A stretch of 64,000 nt of DNA from Cricetomys ansorgei (Eukaryota; Chordata; Mammalia; Rodentia; Nesomyidae). Positions 11,370 through 23,119 of this stretch are shown in pieces. The notes beneath the pieces were generated by a model. It ran no database searches, was not told where the DNA came from, and saw nothing but the letters and a program-made list of their open reading frames with translations. A program made the translations under genes and the position numbers. The first letter of the stretch is position 1; each line of letters starts with the position of its first letter. The stretch is from contig JAMJFZ010000879.1 in the NCBI GenBank assembly GCA_026225945.1, positions 434,001 to 498,000 on the forward strand, in the 5' to 3' direction.

Positions 11370-12141
11370 CTGTATTTTTAAAAATACTATTTTATTTATA
11401 CTCATGTATGAAAAATGGCTATACTGTCATTTATATATACATACTGATATTGGAAACAGAATTCAGTAACACGACATTTTGACTGTATAAAGAACACAAT
11501 CATTAAAGCACTGTTACAGAAAGCAGAGTAGAAGAAAAATCATAAGCAGTGATTTTTGTTCTCACTGAAGAGCAGCACCCTCAAAAAAAGAATCAAATCC
11601 ATTAGTAATACTTGTCTACACTGAGATCATATACAAAGGAAAAGTTAGTGATTGTACTTACTTCACTATTTTTACAAGCCATTTTGTCTTTCTCACACTA
11701 AGTTGCAAAGAAATAAAATATAATCTTAAGAAAAGTATGTCCTCATTATTATCCTCAGTAAAAGGGTCTGTGGCTTGTGGAGTAGGGACACTGTACACAG
11801 GTGCACCTGCTGCTCAAGGCCATCAGTGTACCATTCTGATCCTGATGCACTGGACAGAATCCCCACATTATCAGGCGCCCACACTAACTCCATGGGAGCT
11901 GCAATAGAATGAACCATTTTTGTGGCGTTCCCAGATCTCACTAAGTAAGAAAAGACTTTATACACATAAATATAACAGTTGATCTGTCTATAAATTATAG
12001 CTATAGGCTCTTCTTTAGTGTAGGGTGGAAAAGCGGCCCTTTCTTGAATACAGATACAAGTATGACTGTGGTCTAGAGATTGCTGCATTGGTACAGTGTT
12101 GTTACAATGAAGACATGGCATACATCAAAACCACTGTTAGA
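11370..12141 (-). other. Lamtor3: Probable Lamtor3 3' UTR
   Basis: The stretch from the stop down to a minus-strand AATAAA (complement of 11391-11396) is single-copy-looking, AT-rich and free of recognisable SINEs. A UTR of about 770 nt is plausible, but the exact cleavage site is inferred. Confidence 0.55.
11391..11396 (-). promoter_or_regulatory. Lamtor3: Candidate Lamtor3 poly(A) signal
   Basis: Plus-strand TTTATT reads AATAAA on the minus strand, about 750 bases past the stop. It is the best signal I see before the gap that separates this gene from the Dapp1 3' end. Confidence 0.45.
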
Positions 12142-12215
12142 TTAAGACACTTCCACAACTTTTATCAGTTCTTCAAATAACGGAGCCAGCTCCTTTTCTA
12201 GGCTGACAATTAGTC
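12142..12215 (-). CDS. Lamtor3: Lamtor3 coding exon 6 and stop (residues 102-124)
   Basis: The acceptor is ATCTCTTTTAG. The exon encodes LIVSLEKELAPLF ... KVVEVS and ends with TAA (complement of 12142-12144). This is the C-terminal helix of the roadblock fold. Confidence 0.97.
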
Positions 12216-15200
12216 CTAAAAGAGATTTAAAAAGGCAGAATGTTAGAAAGTTCTTCTTGTAAACTCTGAGCCTGCCAATCCTAATCTATCATGCCGCCCG
12301 GGCATGGCACTATAGAGAACTAAAATCTGCATTTGCAGTACTTCTCACATACCTGTGTTAGCATTGCTGCTGGCTATGAAACTCACCACCAGAGGCAAAC
12401 GATTGAATTGAACCACCTAAAACGGAAAATAAGATCTAGTCAGTATGCTGCTTGGTGAAAACACAGTGTGATTCCGCTGCAACAACAAATTTAAACAGCT
12501 GAGCACTGGTGCTTCACCTGCCACAACAGAGAACCGCGCTGAGGGCTCACAGCTGTGCAAGCTAACGGCACCATCTACTGGAGTTAACAGTGGTTTAACA
12601 CACACTTCATAGGGCCCTTTACTTTTAAAGTTTTAGGTACTTTTCCATAATAATTATTCCCTGGTATAAAAACATTAAAAAAAAAAAAGACTAGTTTTAA
12701 CATAAGTAATTTAAAGGCTAATTTTTAAAAAATTCTATCTTCCTCATACTGAACTTTAGACTTATACCAAAAACTGCTTCCAAAGAGATGCAAACACAAC
12801 AGGTGAAGTCGGCAGGTGAAGCACTCGGCAGCCATACTGAATATACTGACCTGGTAGGTATTATAGTAACAGATGATACTTTTATTTTTTGAAAGTCCAA
12901 GTTTGCTGCCTTGGTCTGTTGCGAGGGCAAATGTGGATAAGAAGCCAGGCCTCAGGGCATGCTCTGGAGCACTGTCGTTAGCCACTGGGGAATAAGTGAT
13001 TAAATGAAAATTATGCAAAGTACGATGGAAGAGGCTTAACAGCAATTTCTAAAAAAAGCATAAACTCAAAAAGCCTAGGCACAAAGGTACATTTACAGTG
13101 CTGAAAACTCTATCACTAACTGGGTCTCATCAGTTCAGGTGGGGAAAATTCCTTAATCAGAAGCCCAGTAATCATAACCAAAGGAAAGAAGTACTGAATT
13201 ACATGTAATAAAGTGAATACACTGGTCATTTGAGACTACACTAGAATAAAACTTAAAAAAGCTACAAACTCTTTGCTCTCATAAAGCCCCAGCAGCAATG
13301 TCTCTCACACAAGCTCACAGCCCGGTAGCAGGCTGCCTCCCTCAGGTTCCCTGCTCACTGAAGGCTGGACTAGTGCATCAGCTAAGTATGGAGTTTCACA
13401 TTTCTCACAGGTGGTGAATATGATTAAAACACATTGTATGCATGCATAGAATTCTCAAGAATTAATACAATTGTATTTTTAAAAACTTCTTAGATTCTGC
13501 TCTACTAAAGTAATTATGACATTAAGCTTTTAAAAAGCATATTTCTAGTAAAGAAGCAAAAAAACCACATAAGATTAAAAACAATTGGTCTGAGCTAGTG
13601 GTGTGGTTCAAGGATGGGCTGAATGACTGTCTTGTACATTCAGCACTTTCAACACTGAAGCTTCTTCGATGAGAAACAGGGTGTATGGTAGATGGATACA
13701 GGTTCTAAATATTAACATGAGCTCATGTAACTCACTGCAGGCTCCACACCCAGTCTCCAACAGACAAAAGCACATTCTTCCTCAAAAAAACCAAAACAGT
13801 CTTTCCAGTTTGTTGAACTAAGCTTTATGTATATATGTTAATCATTTAAATATAAAACACATTTTTTTGGCCAAAAGTAAATACACCATATGCATGAAGT
13901 ACTCAGCTTTACCTTTAATAACAGGCACCCCGTCTCTATCTGACACAACAATTGCATGAAGGCCTTCAACACTACAAGAAAACAAAGTTCAGTATTACAA
14001 CATCATTTTGATTTCTACATACGTACCTCAGACTCATAATCATAATTCTCAAGCGTGCATGCACAAACACACACACACAATTTTGTCTCCAGTGCTACAG
14101 ACTGAGTTCAGGACATTGCACACTCAAGCAAGGGTTCTACCACTGAGCCCTGTTTCATGCATGTTTCTTAAAAAAAAAAATGTGTGTGTGTATGTGTACA
14201 TGTTTGCATGTACACCTGCTTGTTAAATTATATTCCTAGGTATGTTTATGAAAACTTTTCTAGAAATTCAATGACTGTGTACCGCTGACATGTTGAGAAT
14301 ATCTACCACATGTATGCTTATTAATAAAAAGTGCAGGGTTCAGCCATGTGATAGTGATAAAAATAAAACAAAAGGATCTTTTTCCATTTTCCTTATTCTT
14401 TGCAACACCGGGCTTCTAAATTTTAAGTCATTTACATTTCCTGATACTAAGAAAAACTAGACAGTCAAACTGACTCCAGAAAGCTTATAATCTAAGCTGA
14501 GTGGCTACAAACCAAATAATCTCATACTAAGAAAGGTAAAATTACAACTGTGGAAAGTGTCATTAAGAGATCTGCAGGGAGAAAAGGCTTCCCAGGGGAA
14601 GTGGTAGCTCAGCTGAATGTTAAGGCATCAAGTAACTGAAAGGAGGGAAAGTTCCCTATGCGCTAAGCAGACCTGACCTCAATGTGTGTGTGTTCAGTCT
14701 CTTGTCTGCCACTGTACATGCCGGAATAGCTGGTCACGAGCTTCCGGGGTTCTCCTGTCCCCCACCTCCCATTTCACTATAGGAGCACTGACATCCTGAG
14801 AGTTCCAAGGACCCAAACTTAGGTCCTTACACTTGCATAGTAAGTCTTTACCCACTGAGCTATATATTCTTATTAATTTTATTTTTTAAATCTGCATGCC
14901 TACTTGCGCATGTACAAGCATGAAGGTGTCAGATGTCTTCCAAGGCCAGAAGAGAACATCAAATTCCCTGAACTGGAGTTACAGGCGGTTGTGAACCACC
15001 CAATGAGGCTGGGAACTGAACCTGTCTGTATCTTTTTCAAGAGCAGCAAGTGCTCTTAACTACTGAGCCATCTCTTCAGTTCCTCAAAGTTATATTCCTA
15101 AGTGAAAACAAAACTCCAGTTTTGAAAAATAAACCTTAAGCAACAAATTATGTAACAAAATGTGTACACAAGCCTTGTGTGTCTCACACACATAAGCGTG

Positions 15201-18200
15201 CATAAGTGTGCACTATCTGTGTGTGTTTGCAAGTACATAAACACCGCTGACACTAGACCCTTCTAGCAGCAGAACTCTATGACTGGAGGATAGGCATAGG
15301 AAGACTCTGAATCTTGAATAAGCATATTGTCTACTCAAAAAAAAAAAAATCAGATTAAAGACAGGTGCTATCAGTATGTTATAAAAATGCTTAGAAAAAT
15401 CTGTACACCCCAAGGTTTTCTAATTTCCACAGTAATTAATTTAAATAGTAACTAATGCACCAAAAGAGGAGGCTAAAAAAGTAGTATTCTTTTTACTGGA
15501 TTACAGATCCACAGACACAGCCTAAGAATGTAGAACAGCCACATTCTTAAAGCACTCCTCTTTAGAAACCAGGTCACAAGCATAGACGTGAAGAGTGATC
15601 AGAACAGATTTTACTAACAATAACTGTTGGGCCATCAGCAGTCACATTTATAAGAAATAAATTTTATTAATCAGCAAAAATCTAAAGCTCACTAAAAACA
15701 ACTACTGCATTCTAAAAATAATGTTACATTAGTACTAAGGACACCGTCCTGAGGCTGGCTGTGTCGCTGGGTGCTTGCTGAGCACGCACAGGCCCTGGAC
15801 TCAAGCCCTCACAGTCCACGCACCATCCTTGCAATCCTCCCACAAAGGGCAGCGACCAAACTGCTTTTCATAAAACTGTAAAATATCAGCTATCTTAAAA
15901 CATGGAAAGAGATTTGGGGGGGGGGGAGATCACAGATTTTAAAATACAAACTCAAGAATAATACTTAACAGAAAATTAAAAATACACTTTATTGACCCCT
16001 GAAACTACTTGACTTGGTTGAGAAGTACAGATATAAAGCAGTTAAAACTATGAATCCATGAAGCTGGAGAGTTGGCTCAGTGGTTGAGAGGACTGGATGT
16101 TCTTTCAAAGCACCCAGGTTCGATTCCCAGAATTCACAGGTCAGCTTACAACCATCTGTAACTCCAGTCCCAGGGACCTGACACCCTCTTCTGGCCTCCA
16201 CAGACACCAGCCATGCACATGGTACATAGACATACATACACACAAAACACACATACCTAAAAGTTTAAAAATAAGCAAACAAAAACAAAATGGATTAATC
16301 CCACCAAATTCATGCATCTAGCAACAAGTCAAAGTGTTCACAATGCTATTGTTTCTTCATTCTTTTTGTTCTTAATGTGTAATAAGTCTGTTTTCAAGAA
16401 ATGATCTGCAAATACTAATCAAAGTGGACTCAGTCCTTATGAAAAGGGTGGCACTAATCCCTTTCCTGTCATTATGCTATGACAAATATTCTGTCCCTTT
16501 GGAAGTGCTGCAGATTGAACCCATGGCCTTCCAACTGCGGGGCAAATGTATCACTGAGATACAATCATGGCCTTTACAATATTCTTATTGCATATATCTC
16601 TTGTATGAGCCCTATCAAAAAACAAGCAAATAAAACAAACATTTACTTTCAACTAATTATGGTCACCATTAAAGCTGCTCAGACAGAGCTAGGGGTATGC
16701 AACAGATGTGAACTTACTGCCATGAATAAGGAAAGTAGGTGAAAACATCACAACACACACACAGCACAGAAAATACAAAGGATGACACATGGCAACCTGA
16801 TCAGAGATGAAGCGCAGCAACTGTCTGAAGGCACATGAAACAGAGATCCCTTTACGTGGCTCTTGGTAAAAACACTTACTGTTTCTTTTGCTTTTTACTT
16901 GCTATCTCAATTTTTTAAAAATTGTATGTGTGCACGCGTGTGGTCAGTGGACAATGGGCGGGGTTCGGATCTAGCCTTCAACTGTGCAATCACACCATCC
17001 ACATCAGGCTTTACAGCAAGTGCTTTTACTCCTTAGCCATCCATAAGCCCTGCTGGTGTCCTTCTGAGACAGAATCTCATGCAGCCCAGGCTGGCTTTGA
17101 ACTTCTATCACTTTCTAAATGCTGGGATTACAGTAATATCCGCCATACCCAACCTGTTTTCACAACATTTTTGATGTTTTAGTGTACTAAGCAAATATTA
17201 GCATATCTGTTTGTGCGTAAGGGAGAGAAGCTCAACTGAGAGCACGCCTCCTCCATCAGACTGGTCTGTAGGTAGTTTGCAGGGCATTTTCTTGATTAAT
17301 TGTCTGATGTGGGAGGTCCCAGCCCACTGTGGGTAGAACCACCCCTGGGAAGGTGGTGCCGAGTTGTCTAAGCTAGCGAGCTGAGTAAGCCATGGGGAAG
17401 GGAGCCAGGAAGCAGCATTTCTCCTGGCTTCTGTGCTGGTCCCTGCCCTGCTCTCCTTTCATGACCAAATGTAAGCTGTAAGATGAAAGAAACCCTTTCT
17501 CCCCATGTTGCTCTTATTCAGTATTTTATCACAGCAATAGAAAGCAAATGAGGACAATCCATATTCCCTAAAATATTGTAATTAAGAAAAACCTTAATGT
17601 TTTGAAAAGTTATATAGTCACAAAGCAATTATCATTTCCCCACTGATCACTAAAGTTCCCTACATGGTTTTAGCCTCTATCATTGCTTCTATTGTAATGT
17701 GTTAGCATGCAAAGCTGTGACTGCCTGTCATGCTGGCTATTTGTGTGAAAAAAGAACCAGCCAGCTGGTCTCTATAATTTGTCATTTTATCAAGACAAAG
17801 AGAATTAAAATTATAAAGATTTCATTAACAAGAAATTGATGATAATCATTATTTCATTTAAAACACCAATAGTGTTTTCTTCAGGAGTATGTAAAAAAAA
17901 AAAAAAAAAAAAACATAAAAATCAAAACCATTACGCACTGTCATTAATTTCCACTAATCTATAATCAAAGAAAAAGTAGAAGCCAATATTAAAACACATC
18001 CAACAATTCAAGCAAGAGTCCAGACAAACGTTTATTTTTCCAACCTACAGAAATAAACTAATATCCACATGCAGCCACTCATAACTTTAGACCGGGGAGA
18101 TAAGAAAAAGGGTTTCATAGAATATTCTGCTAGTCTAACTCAAAGGCTGCAAACATTCTGCTAGACTACATCAAAGGTTGTTTGAGCCAATCTGATTGCT

Positions 18201-20197
18201 TTGCTCTGGAATGCGAAAACACAAGACGCCAGCCATTCTTCCCTCCCTCCTGTCTCATCCTAAATGATTCATAAATCTTCAGCTATTTGTAGAGTTGTGA
18301 ATGTAGACCAAAAAGGTGCTTATCAACAAAGCCATCTTTTTTACATTAAACCAAAGATGAGTTTTAATCACCTCAAATGAGAAGATCCTCTGAGCAGTAA
18401 AACATGTAAAAAGAAGTTTCTTATCTAACCACCTAAGCCTTTGTAAAATAGCACGTCAAAAGCATGGTGTGGAGGCAAAAGGAAGACTGATTTTTTTCAA
18501 ATATGAATTGTTGTCTGAGCCCAATATTTTTGGATTATGTTGACTCAGCAATGAAGTCCTAATAATAACATTAAAAATAATAGCCACCTCTTACAGTGGC
18601 AAGAAATCTAAGTCCTAGGCGTTAGTTCATATTTGCTATTGAACCAGAGACAAGTCATGCAACAGCTCTAGCTTCATGTTACCTATCTACAAACTCAAAA
18701 GTCATCACTGGGGCTGGAGAGGTGGCTCAGTGGCTAAGCACACTGGATGCTCTTCCAGGTAATCAGAGTTCAATTCCCAGCACCCACATGGCAGCTCACA
18801 AATATCTGTAGTTCCAGTTTTAGGGGAATCTGACACCCTCACACCAATGCACATAAAATTAAGTAAATTGCATTTTAAAAAGTCATTACTTATGACACTT
18901 GGGGTTATTTATGTACTTAAATGTGGTAAATAATTACTATGACATATATAAAATACTAATCTAAAGAGGAGAAACAAAATACTTAACAAGATTAGTATGT
19001 TACACATAATTTATTTAGCAATAAATTAGTAATTTCTTACCTTGGCAACTTTTTGTACAGGAATCGCTTTAGATCCTGAAAGAGAATCATTTCTAAAAAA
19101 ATCATATTTATATTATGCTTTTCACTGCTTTCCTAGCTCGGTCCATACCCCGCTTTACAGAACATGAAGTCACCGTTCATAACTGGCGTTTCATCTTTTA
19201 CTTGTATAACCTGGAAGGGGTTAAACTAACCATTTCTCCCAGTCTCAGTTCCATTATATGTTTCATTATGTATACAGGGATAATCACTGACCCTACACCA
19301 TAAGAATGCTGTAAAGTTTTATTAAGATGTGTATGTTAGTGTTCCTGGAATTGGGAAACACAAATACACGTCTGCTGTAAGGGGAGATCACGCATTTCAT
19401 AACAATCTACATCCTGATGCTACTGTATTCACTTGGGAACAGTCTGTAAGTCTTCCCTCGTCCAGATTTTTCCACGACTTTTTTTAACGATCCTAAGTCA
19501 GTCACATAAACTACTCGAATATTCACTTTCTTAACCAAAGCTAATGACAATGTGAAGTATGTAACGTGGAACACGGTTAGGACTAAGAGAACAGAAGGCT
19601 CTCTTGTCTCATTACATACCCATCTGGAAACATTCACTGACAATTCAGGTATCAGGTATGATCTCCACTCTAAATGTGTGCTTTTTTGAACCTCTGTCTC
19701 CAAACTTGAATAAGTATCTTATTCCATGTTACTAGCGCGGCCTAACTTTCGCTCTGTCTTAAACAGACACACAAAAACGGAACAAACGTTGCTAAAGGGG
19801 CACCGGCTAGAAATCCGTTTAGATTGCAACACTGAAAGTAATGAGACACCATGAAAACTTAAGTCACTGTTGGAAAGGATCCAGGGCACTATCCTACGGA
19901 TGCACTGACGGGAAATTATAATTTCAAAAGTTAACTACACAGCGTTCCTGTATGCTCCAGAACGATCAGGGGGCGAGGTCTCTCAGGCTAAGGCACCTTG
20001 GTGCCCCCACCACAACCATTCCTGACAGAAACTCGTGACCCCGAAGTCCACTCTCATTTTGGTCCCCTATCACAGATCCGGAAAGAGGGGCGGGGCCGAC
20101 GACGCTACAAATTCTACTCTGCCCACTCGGTAGCCCAAAGCAAATCTCCCACCTCCCCCTTCTCCTGGGGATGGGGCTGTCAACTCACGTCCGCCAT
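12142..20197 (-). CDS. Lamtor3: Lamtor3 (MAPKSP1/MP1), complete coding region in six exons
   Basis: Exons (minus-strand order) 20189-20197, 19041-19075, 13913-13971, 12851-12984, 12353-12416 and 12142-12215 sum to 375 nt, which is 124 codons plus TAA, exactly the family length. The protein starts MADDLKRFLYKKLPSVEG and ends EELIKVVEVS. It is a roadblock/LC7-fold protein that pairs with LAMTOR2 (p14) in the pentameric Ragulator complex on late endosomes and lysosomes. There it anchors Rag GTPases for mTORC1 activation and scaffolds MEK1-ERK1. All splice sites are GT-AG and every phase matches. The start codon sits in a good context (TCATCATGG) inside a CpG island. There are no stops or frameshifts, so it is an intact gene and not a retrocopy. 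Confidence 0.98.
12353..12416 (-). CDS. Lamtor3: Lamtor3 coding exon 5 (residues 80-100)
   Basis: The acceptor is TTCCGTTTTAG and the donor is GTATGT. The exon encodes VVQFNRLPLVVSFIASS plus NANT. It reads SSNAN, where I recall SSSAN in human LAMTOR3, a conservative change. Confidence 0.96.
12851..12984 (-). CDS. Lamtor3: Lamtor3 coding exon 4 (residues 36-79)
   Basis: The acceptor is CTTATTCCCCAG and the donor is GTCAGT. The exon encodes ANDSAPEHALRPG ... IICYYNTYQ, covering the central helix and the middle strands of the fold. Confidence 0.97.
13913..13971 (-). CDS. Lamtor3: Lamtor3 coding exon 3 (VEGLHAIVVSDRDGVPVIK)
   Basis: The acceptor is TTTCTTGTAG and the donor is GTAAAG. The exon encodes residues 16-34 plus the first base of Val35. 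This is the first beta-hairpin of the roadblock fold, with the SDRDGVPV turn. Confidence 0.96.
14085..14155 (-). repeat. ID SINE fragment
   Basis: Reverse ID core: CAAGCAAGGGTTCTACCACTGAGCCCTG is recognisable as the inverted tRNA-like head. Confidence 0.6.
14868..15083 (-). repeat. B2 SINE
   Basis: Tail TATTAATTTTATTTTTTAAAT, then GAAGGTGTCAGATG, GGAGTTACAGGCGGTTGTGA and CTCTTAACTACTGAGCCATC: a full-length reverse B2. Confidence 0.85.
15750..15850 (+). repeat. ID-related SINE (diverged)
   Basis: GGCTGGCTGTGTCGCTGGGTGC and GCACGCACAGGCCCTGGACTC resemble the ID RNA-polymerase III head. Confidence 0.4.
16056..16285 (+). repeat. B2 SINE
   Basis: GAAGCTGGAGAGTTGGCTCA head, ACCCAGGTTCGATTCCCAGA box B, ACACCCTCTTCTGGCCTCCA and a CA-rich tail: near full length. 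Confidence 0.9.
16498..16570 (-). repeat. ID SINE fragment
   Basis: Reverse ID: TGCAGATTGAACCCATGGCC and CAAATGTATCACTGAGATA. Confidence 0.55.
16920..17160 (-). repeat. B2/B3 fragment followed by B1, both reverse
   Basis: GTGTGCACGCGTGTGGTCAG at the left, then GAGACAGAATCTCATGCAGC and GGCTGGCTTTGAACTTCTAT to GCTGGGATTACAG, a reverse B1. Confidence 0.65.
17215..17560 (+). repeat. Rodent medium-copy repeat (URR1-like)
   Basis: TTTTCTTGATTAATTGTCTG, CCCAGCCCACTGTGGGTAGA and TATTTTATCACAGCAATAGA match the repeats at 51.69 and 63.2 kb. Confidence 0.6.
18713..18890 (+). repeat. B2 SINE
   Basis: GGGCTGGAGAGGTGGCTCAG, CAATTCCCAGCACCCACATG and an A-rich tail. It lies about 150 bases on the 3' side (minus-strand sense) of Lamtor3 exon 2. 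Confidence 0.9.
19041..19075 (-). CDS. Lamtor3: Lamtor3 coding exon 2 (DLKRFLYKKLP)
   Basis: The acceptor is TCTTTCAG and the donor is GTAAGA on the minus strand. The 35 nt encode 11 codons plus two bases of the split Ser15 codon. This is the N-terminal amphipathic helix. Confidence 0.95.
20189..20197 (-). CDS. Lamtor3: Lamtor3 coding exon 1 (M-A-D)
   Basis: ATG GCG GAC is followed directly by the donor GTGAGT (complement of 20183-20188). Only three codons are in the first exon; the rest of the exon is 5' UTR within the CpG island. Confidence 0.95.
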
Positions 20198-20483
20198 GAT
20201 GAACCCCTTCCTCTCGCAGGGTCAATCTCCACGCCTGGAAGAGAGACTTCCGTGACTCTGCCGCTCCCCGAGCTTATTCACCCTCCCCAGACCCAGCATC
20301 CCGAGCGGATCCACCCACTCCAGGCCCGGAGTTCTGGGGTGAGGAGGTCCCCGGGACCTACCTCCCCTGTCCCCGCGCCTAGAGAAGGGCGAGCTCCGCG
20401 GACGCGCGCGCTCCAGCCTGGGGAGACCCGCCCGGGTGTCCCCGCGGTTCAGTCGCCTCTCCGAAGCCGCCTGTCAAGCCCTC

Positions 20484-20500
20484 GTCACATGACTCGTGAC
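20484..20500. promoter_or_regulatory. E-box of CLEAR/M-box type in Lamtor3 promoter
   Basis: The sequence GTCACATGACTCGTGAC contains TCACATGA, the MITF/TFE M-box form of the lysosomal CLEAR motif, with a second half-site GTGAC alongside. It lies about 290 bases upstream of the ATG. Binding by TFEB, TFE3 or MITF is an inference. Confidence 0.45.
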
Positions 20501-22014
20501 CTCTGCCGCGCACCCGGAAGAACTTGCTACGCCCTCCACGATCCACGACGACTCGGAAGTTCCCGGGAGGCCTGGCGGAAGCTGCTCGCGCGGCCGCCCC
20601 GCCCCCGGAGTTCTGCGCCTGCGCGCTGTGCCAAGCTGGAGTTACAGTAGAGACACCTGTGTCCTGATTTCCACCCAGCCCAGCGCACCTACAGCGGAGG
20701 CGTTTCTGTGCTGAGTACGCCTACGCTTTCTCCGGGCCCATTATCTTAGATCTTCTCTTGTGAATGAAGAGATTTGAGGAGCACGAACTGAACATCCTGC
20801 TTATTAGAAGCCCCAGATCCCCAGATGACCCCATTTTCATGTCTCATGCAGGTGCTACCTAGAGTCTGTGCAGGAGCCATGGGCCTTGTGGGCTCTGTTT
20901 ATCAAGTCTGTTTTAAACATTACAAGTACTGGGCTGCCTGTTTTGGCCCTGGGCCCTCACGGGTTGTGTCTTCTAAAAACCATTTTGTTTGGTGTTTGTA
21001 CATTCTTCTACTGTAAGGGGAAGACTTCTTCCGCTGTAAGGACAAAACTAGCAAAAGGGAGGACGCTCCAATTGCTTGGCCCAGTGTTTCCCACCATTTG
21101 TCGCATTGGTAGTTCTTTGTGGTAGAGGGCTGTTCTGAGGTCAAGAAAACGCTGAGACAAACGGAAATCATCTGGGGATCGAAGTCACTTCCCAGTGGTT
21201 GAATTTCCTGAGTTTCTCAGGAAAATTGAAGTTGATGACTTCTGTGGCATTTTTTTCTCTTACCTCGTGAATTCCTAATAGTAGTGTATCTTGAAAGAAA
21301 AAAAAAAAAGATCTATGGGAATAAATACCAAATCTTCGTTTCCAATTCCTAAAAGTAGGGGTGCAAAAGACTCAAAGACATAGTGGAAAAGTCATATACT
21401 TAACTCCTTACAGTTATAGAAGTCTATGAACGGTGATAAATTAATAAAGACACATGAGACGTGGTTAAAGGTACAAGCCAGACAGACCTAAGGAGAGCTT
21501 CCAATATGCCATCTTCTAACTCTAACTGCTTTCTTGTCCTGGCAGTTTATTATTTTAAAAGCCCTTCCGAGCTCTCTCTTAGCATATAATCAAGAGATAA
21601 CAGTGCTCTACTCCTCCCAAACCTTAGGCTGTCACAATGAATCCGACTCTAGAGTAGGGTGTCGCCTACACAAAAGGGGTAGGTTCCACTGTCTGAGCTA
21701 TGACCACTTCTTAGAGTGGGATAACTGCAGAACAACAGGAAAGGCCAGACAATGCCTAATGTCCACTCTGGACTGGTGGAGCATCCAAATGACCTCTTCA
21801 TGGGCAACACTATTTACATTAAGCTAAGAGAGTAGCTCATATTTATATCATAAAACAGGCTGGTTCTGCCATAGAAATCACATGCTACTAGGCTTGGGCA
21901 GTGCAGTATTATCAGTGAATATAATATCTGGAGATAAGTCCAAATATGCCACAAGTTGTCCTTGAGAGGATGAAACTGATAACTACACAGCTCAACAAAA
22001 GACCCCTTCTTAGT

Positions 22015-22133
22015 CATTTCAGACTGGCTGGTCTCAAATTTGCTATGTAGACCAAGCTGATCGCACAGAAATCCACCTGCCTTTACCTCCTAAGAGCTGG
22101 TTCTAAAGGGCTAGCCAACACACCCAGCCCAAA
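22015..22133 (-). repeat. B1-like SINE fragment
   Basis: GACTGGCTGGTCTCAAATTTG, GTAGACCAAGCTGATCGCAC and AATCCACCTGCCTTTACCTC: a diverged reverse B1. Confidence 0.6.
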
Positions 22134-22949
22134 TTCTCTCTTCCCTGTGGGATACTGCATAACATGATTCAGTCCTTATTCTCTCTGATCTCCTAACTCT
22201 AAAAGTGATGGCATTTTTTTTAAAAAAAAAAACTCCTTCCATAATGCCAGGAGAATTCATTCTGAATGTATACTTTTCATCTGTGTTCTGCCTTCATTTT
22301 CTCTTGCCTGCTCAAAGATGGACATTTCCTTCCTATCTCACTCTCTGCTCCAACTCAGAAGCTTCCAAAACACCACTGAGCCTGGTTCTTGTTAGAGTGT
22401 TGTATTGGAACCATGACTGTGAAGTCAGAAGTCATATTTGTTGGACTCTTCCCTTGTACCTCGTGTTCTCTAAAAGGACTTTTGCATACCTATCTTTCTG
22501 TTACTGATTGAAGCCATTATTTCTGTTCAGAGAGACTGAATCGATACCCATCTGTGTTAATCAGTCTAAAAGTCAACTTAGTTTTGACTTAGTTTCTGTT
22601 CATGACTGATTGGTTCCTTTACTTTGTATTGGCACATCAAGATGTGGGCATATTGGAGGACAAGTGATCACAGTGTTACTATATAAACCTTTGGGGGACA
22701 CTGAAGACCCAAGCTACACCACCACTTAATGACAGCAAACAAAACTTACTTTTAGAAGTATACATGTTCAACATGTCATTAAGAATATATCGCTGCAGAC
22801 TTTAAATAGCAACTAAAGATATATTCTGAAAACCCAAATCTGATACTATCATGTCCTCCTTAAAATTTTTACACTTTTTGATACTGACTTGAGGTGTACT
22901 ACCATCACCATATTGTCTACTTCTTCTTCTTCCTCTTCTTCCTCTTCTT

Positions 22950-23103
22950 CTTTTTAGTTTTTCAAGACAAGGTTTCTCTGTTGTAACTTTTGTTGTCCTG
23001 GAACTCACTCTGTAGACAAGGCTGACTTTGAACTCATAGAGATCCACCAGCCTCTGCCTCCTGAGTGCAGGGATCAAAGGAGTGCACCACCACTGCCTGC
23101 CGG
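22950..23103 (-). repeat. B1 SINE
   Basis: TTTTTCAAGACAAGGTTTCTC, CTCACTCTGTAGACAAGGCT, then CACCACCACTGCCTGCC. It sits beside a (TTC)n-rich stretch at 22921-22955 that derives from its tail. Confidence 0.9.
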
Positions 23104-23119
23104 GGGATTCTTATACTAA

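Larger units (their letters stand above)
13972..19040. other. Lamtor3 intron 2, SINE-rich
   Basis: About 5 kb of intron with ID, B2, B3, B1 and URR1-like repeats, listed separately. 17560-18700 looks single-copy and AT-rich apart from an A21 tract at 17893. No exon is seen. Confidence 0.6.
20060..20650. promoter_or_regulatory. Lamtor3: CpG island / Lamtor3 promoter
   Basis: CpG density is very high compared with the flanks, above all at 20270-20640. The block holds a GC box (CCCCGCCCC near 20596), several ETS-type CCGGAAG/CTTCCG/CGGAAG cores (near 20247, 20514, 20555 and 20577), an E-box GTCACATGAC at 20484-20493, and no TATA box. Exon 1 and its ATG are at the inner edge. This is a typical housekeeping promoter. 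I see no first exon of a divergent gene on the other side. Confidence 0.85.

Noticed and set aside
11726..12121. 131-codon minus-strand frame just below the Lamtor3 stop
   Set aside because: It lies wholly in the probable 3' UTR of Lamtor3, has no similarity I recognise and is a chance open frame.
20171..20650. A 159-codon open frame through the CpG island
   Set aside because: It is Pro/Arg/Ser-rich as expected from GC-rich promoter DNA, runs opposite to Lamtor3 across its first exon, and resembles no protein I know.
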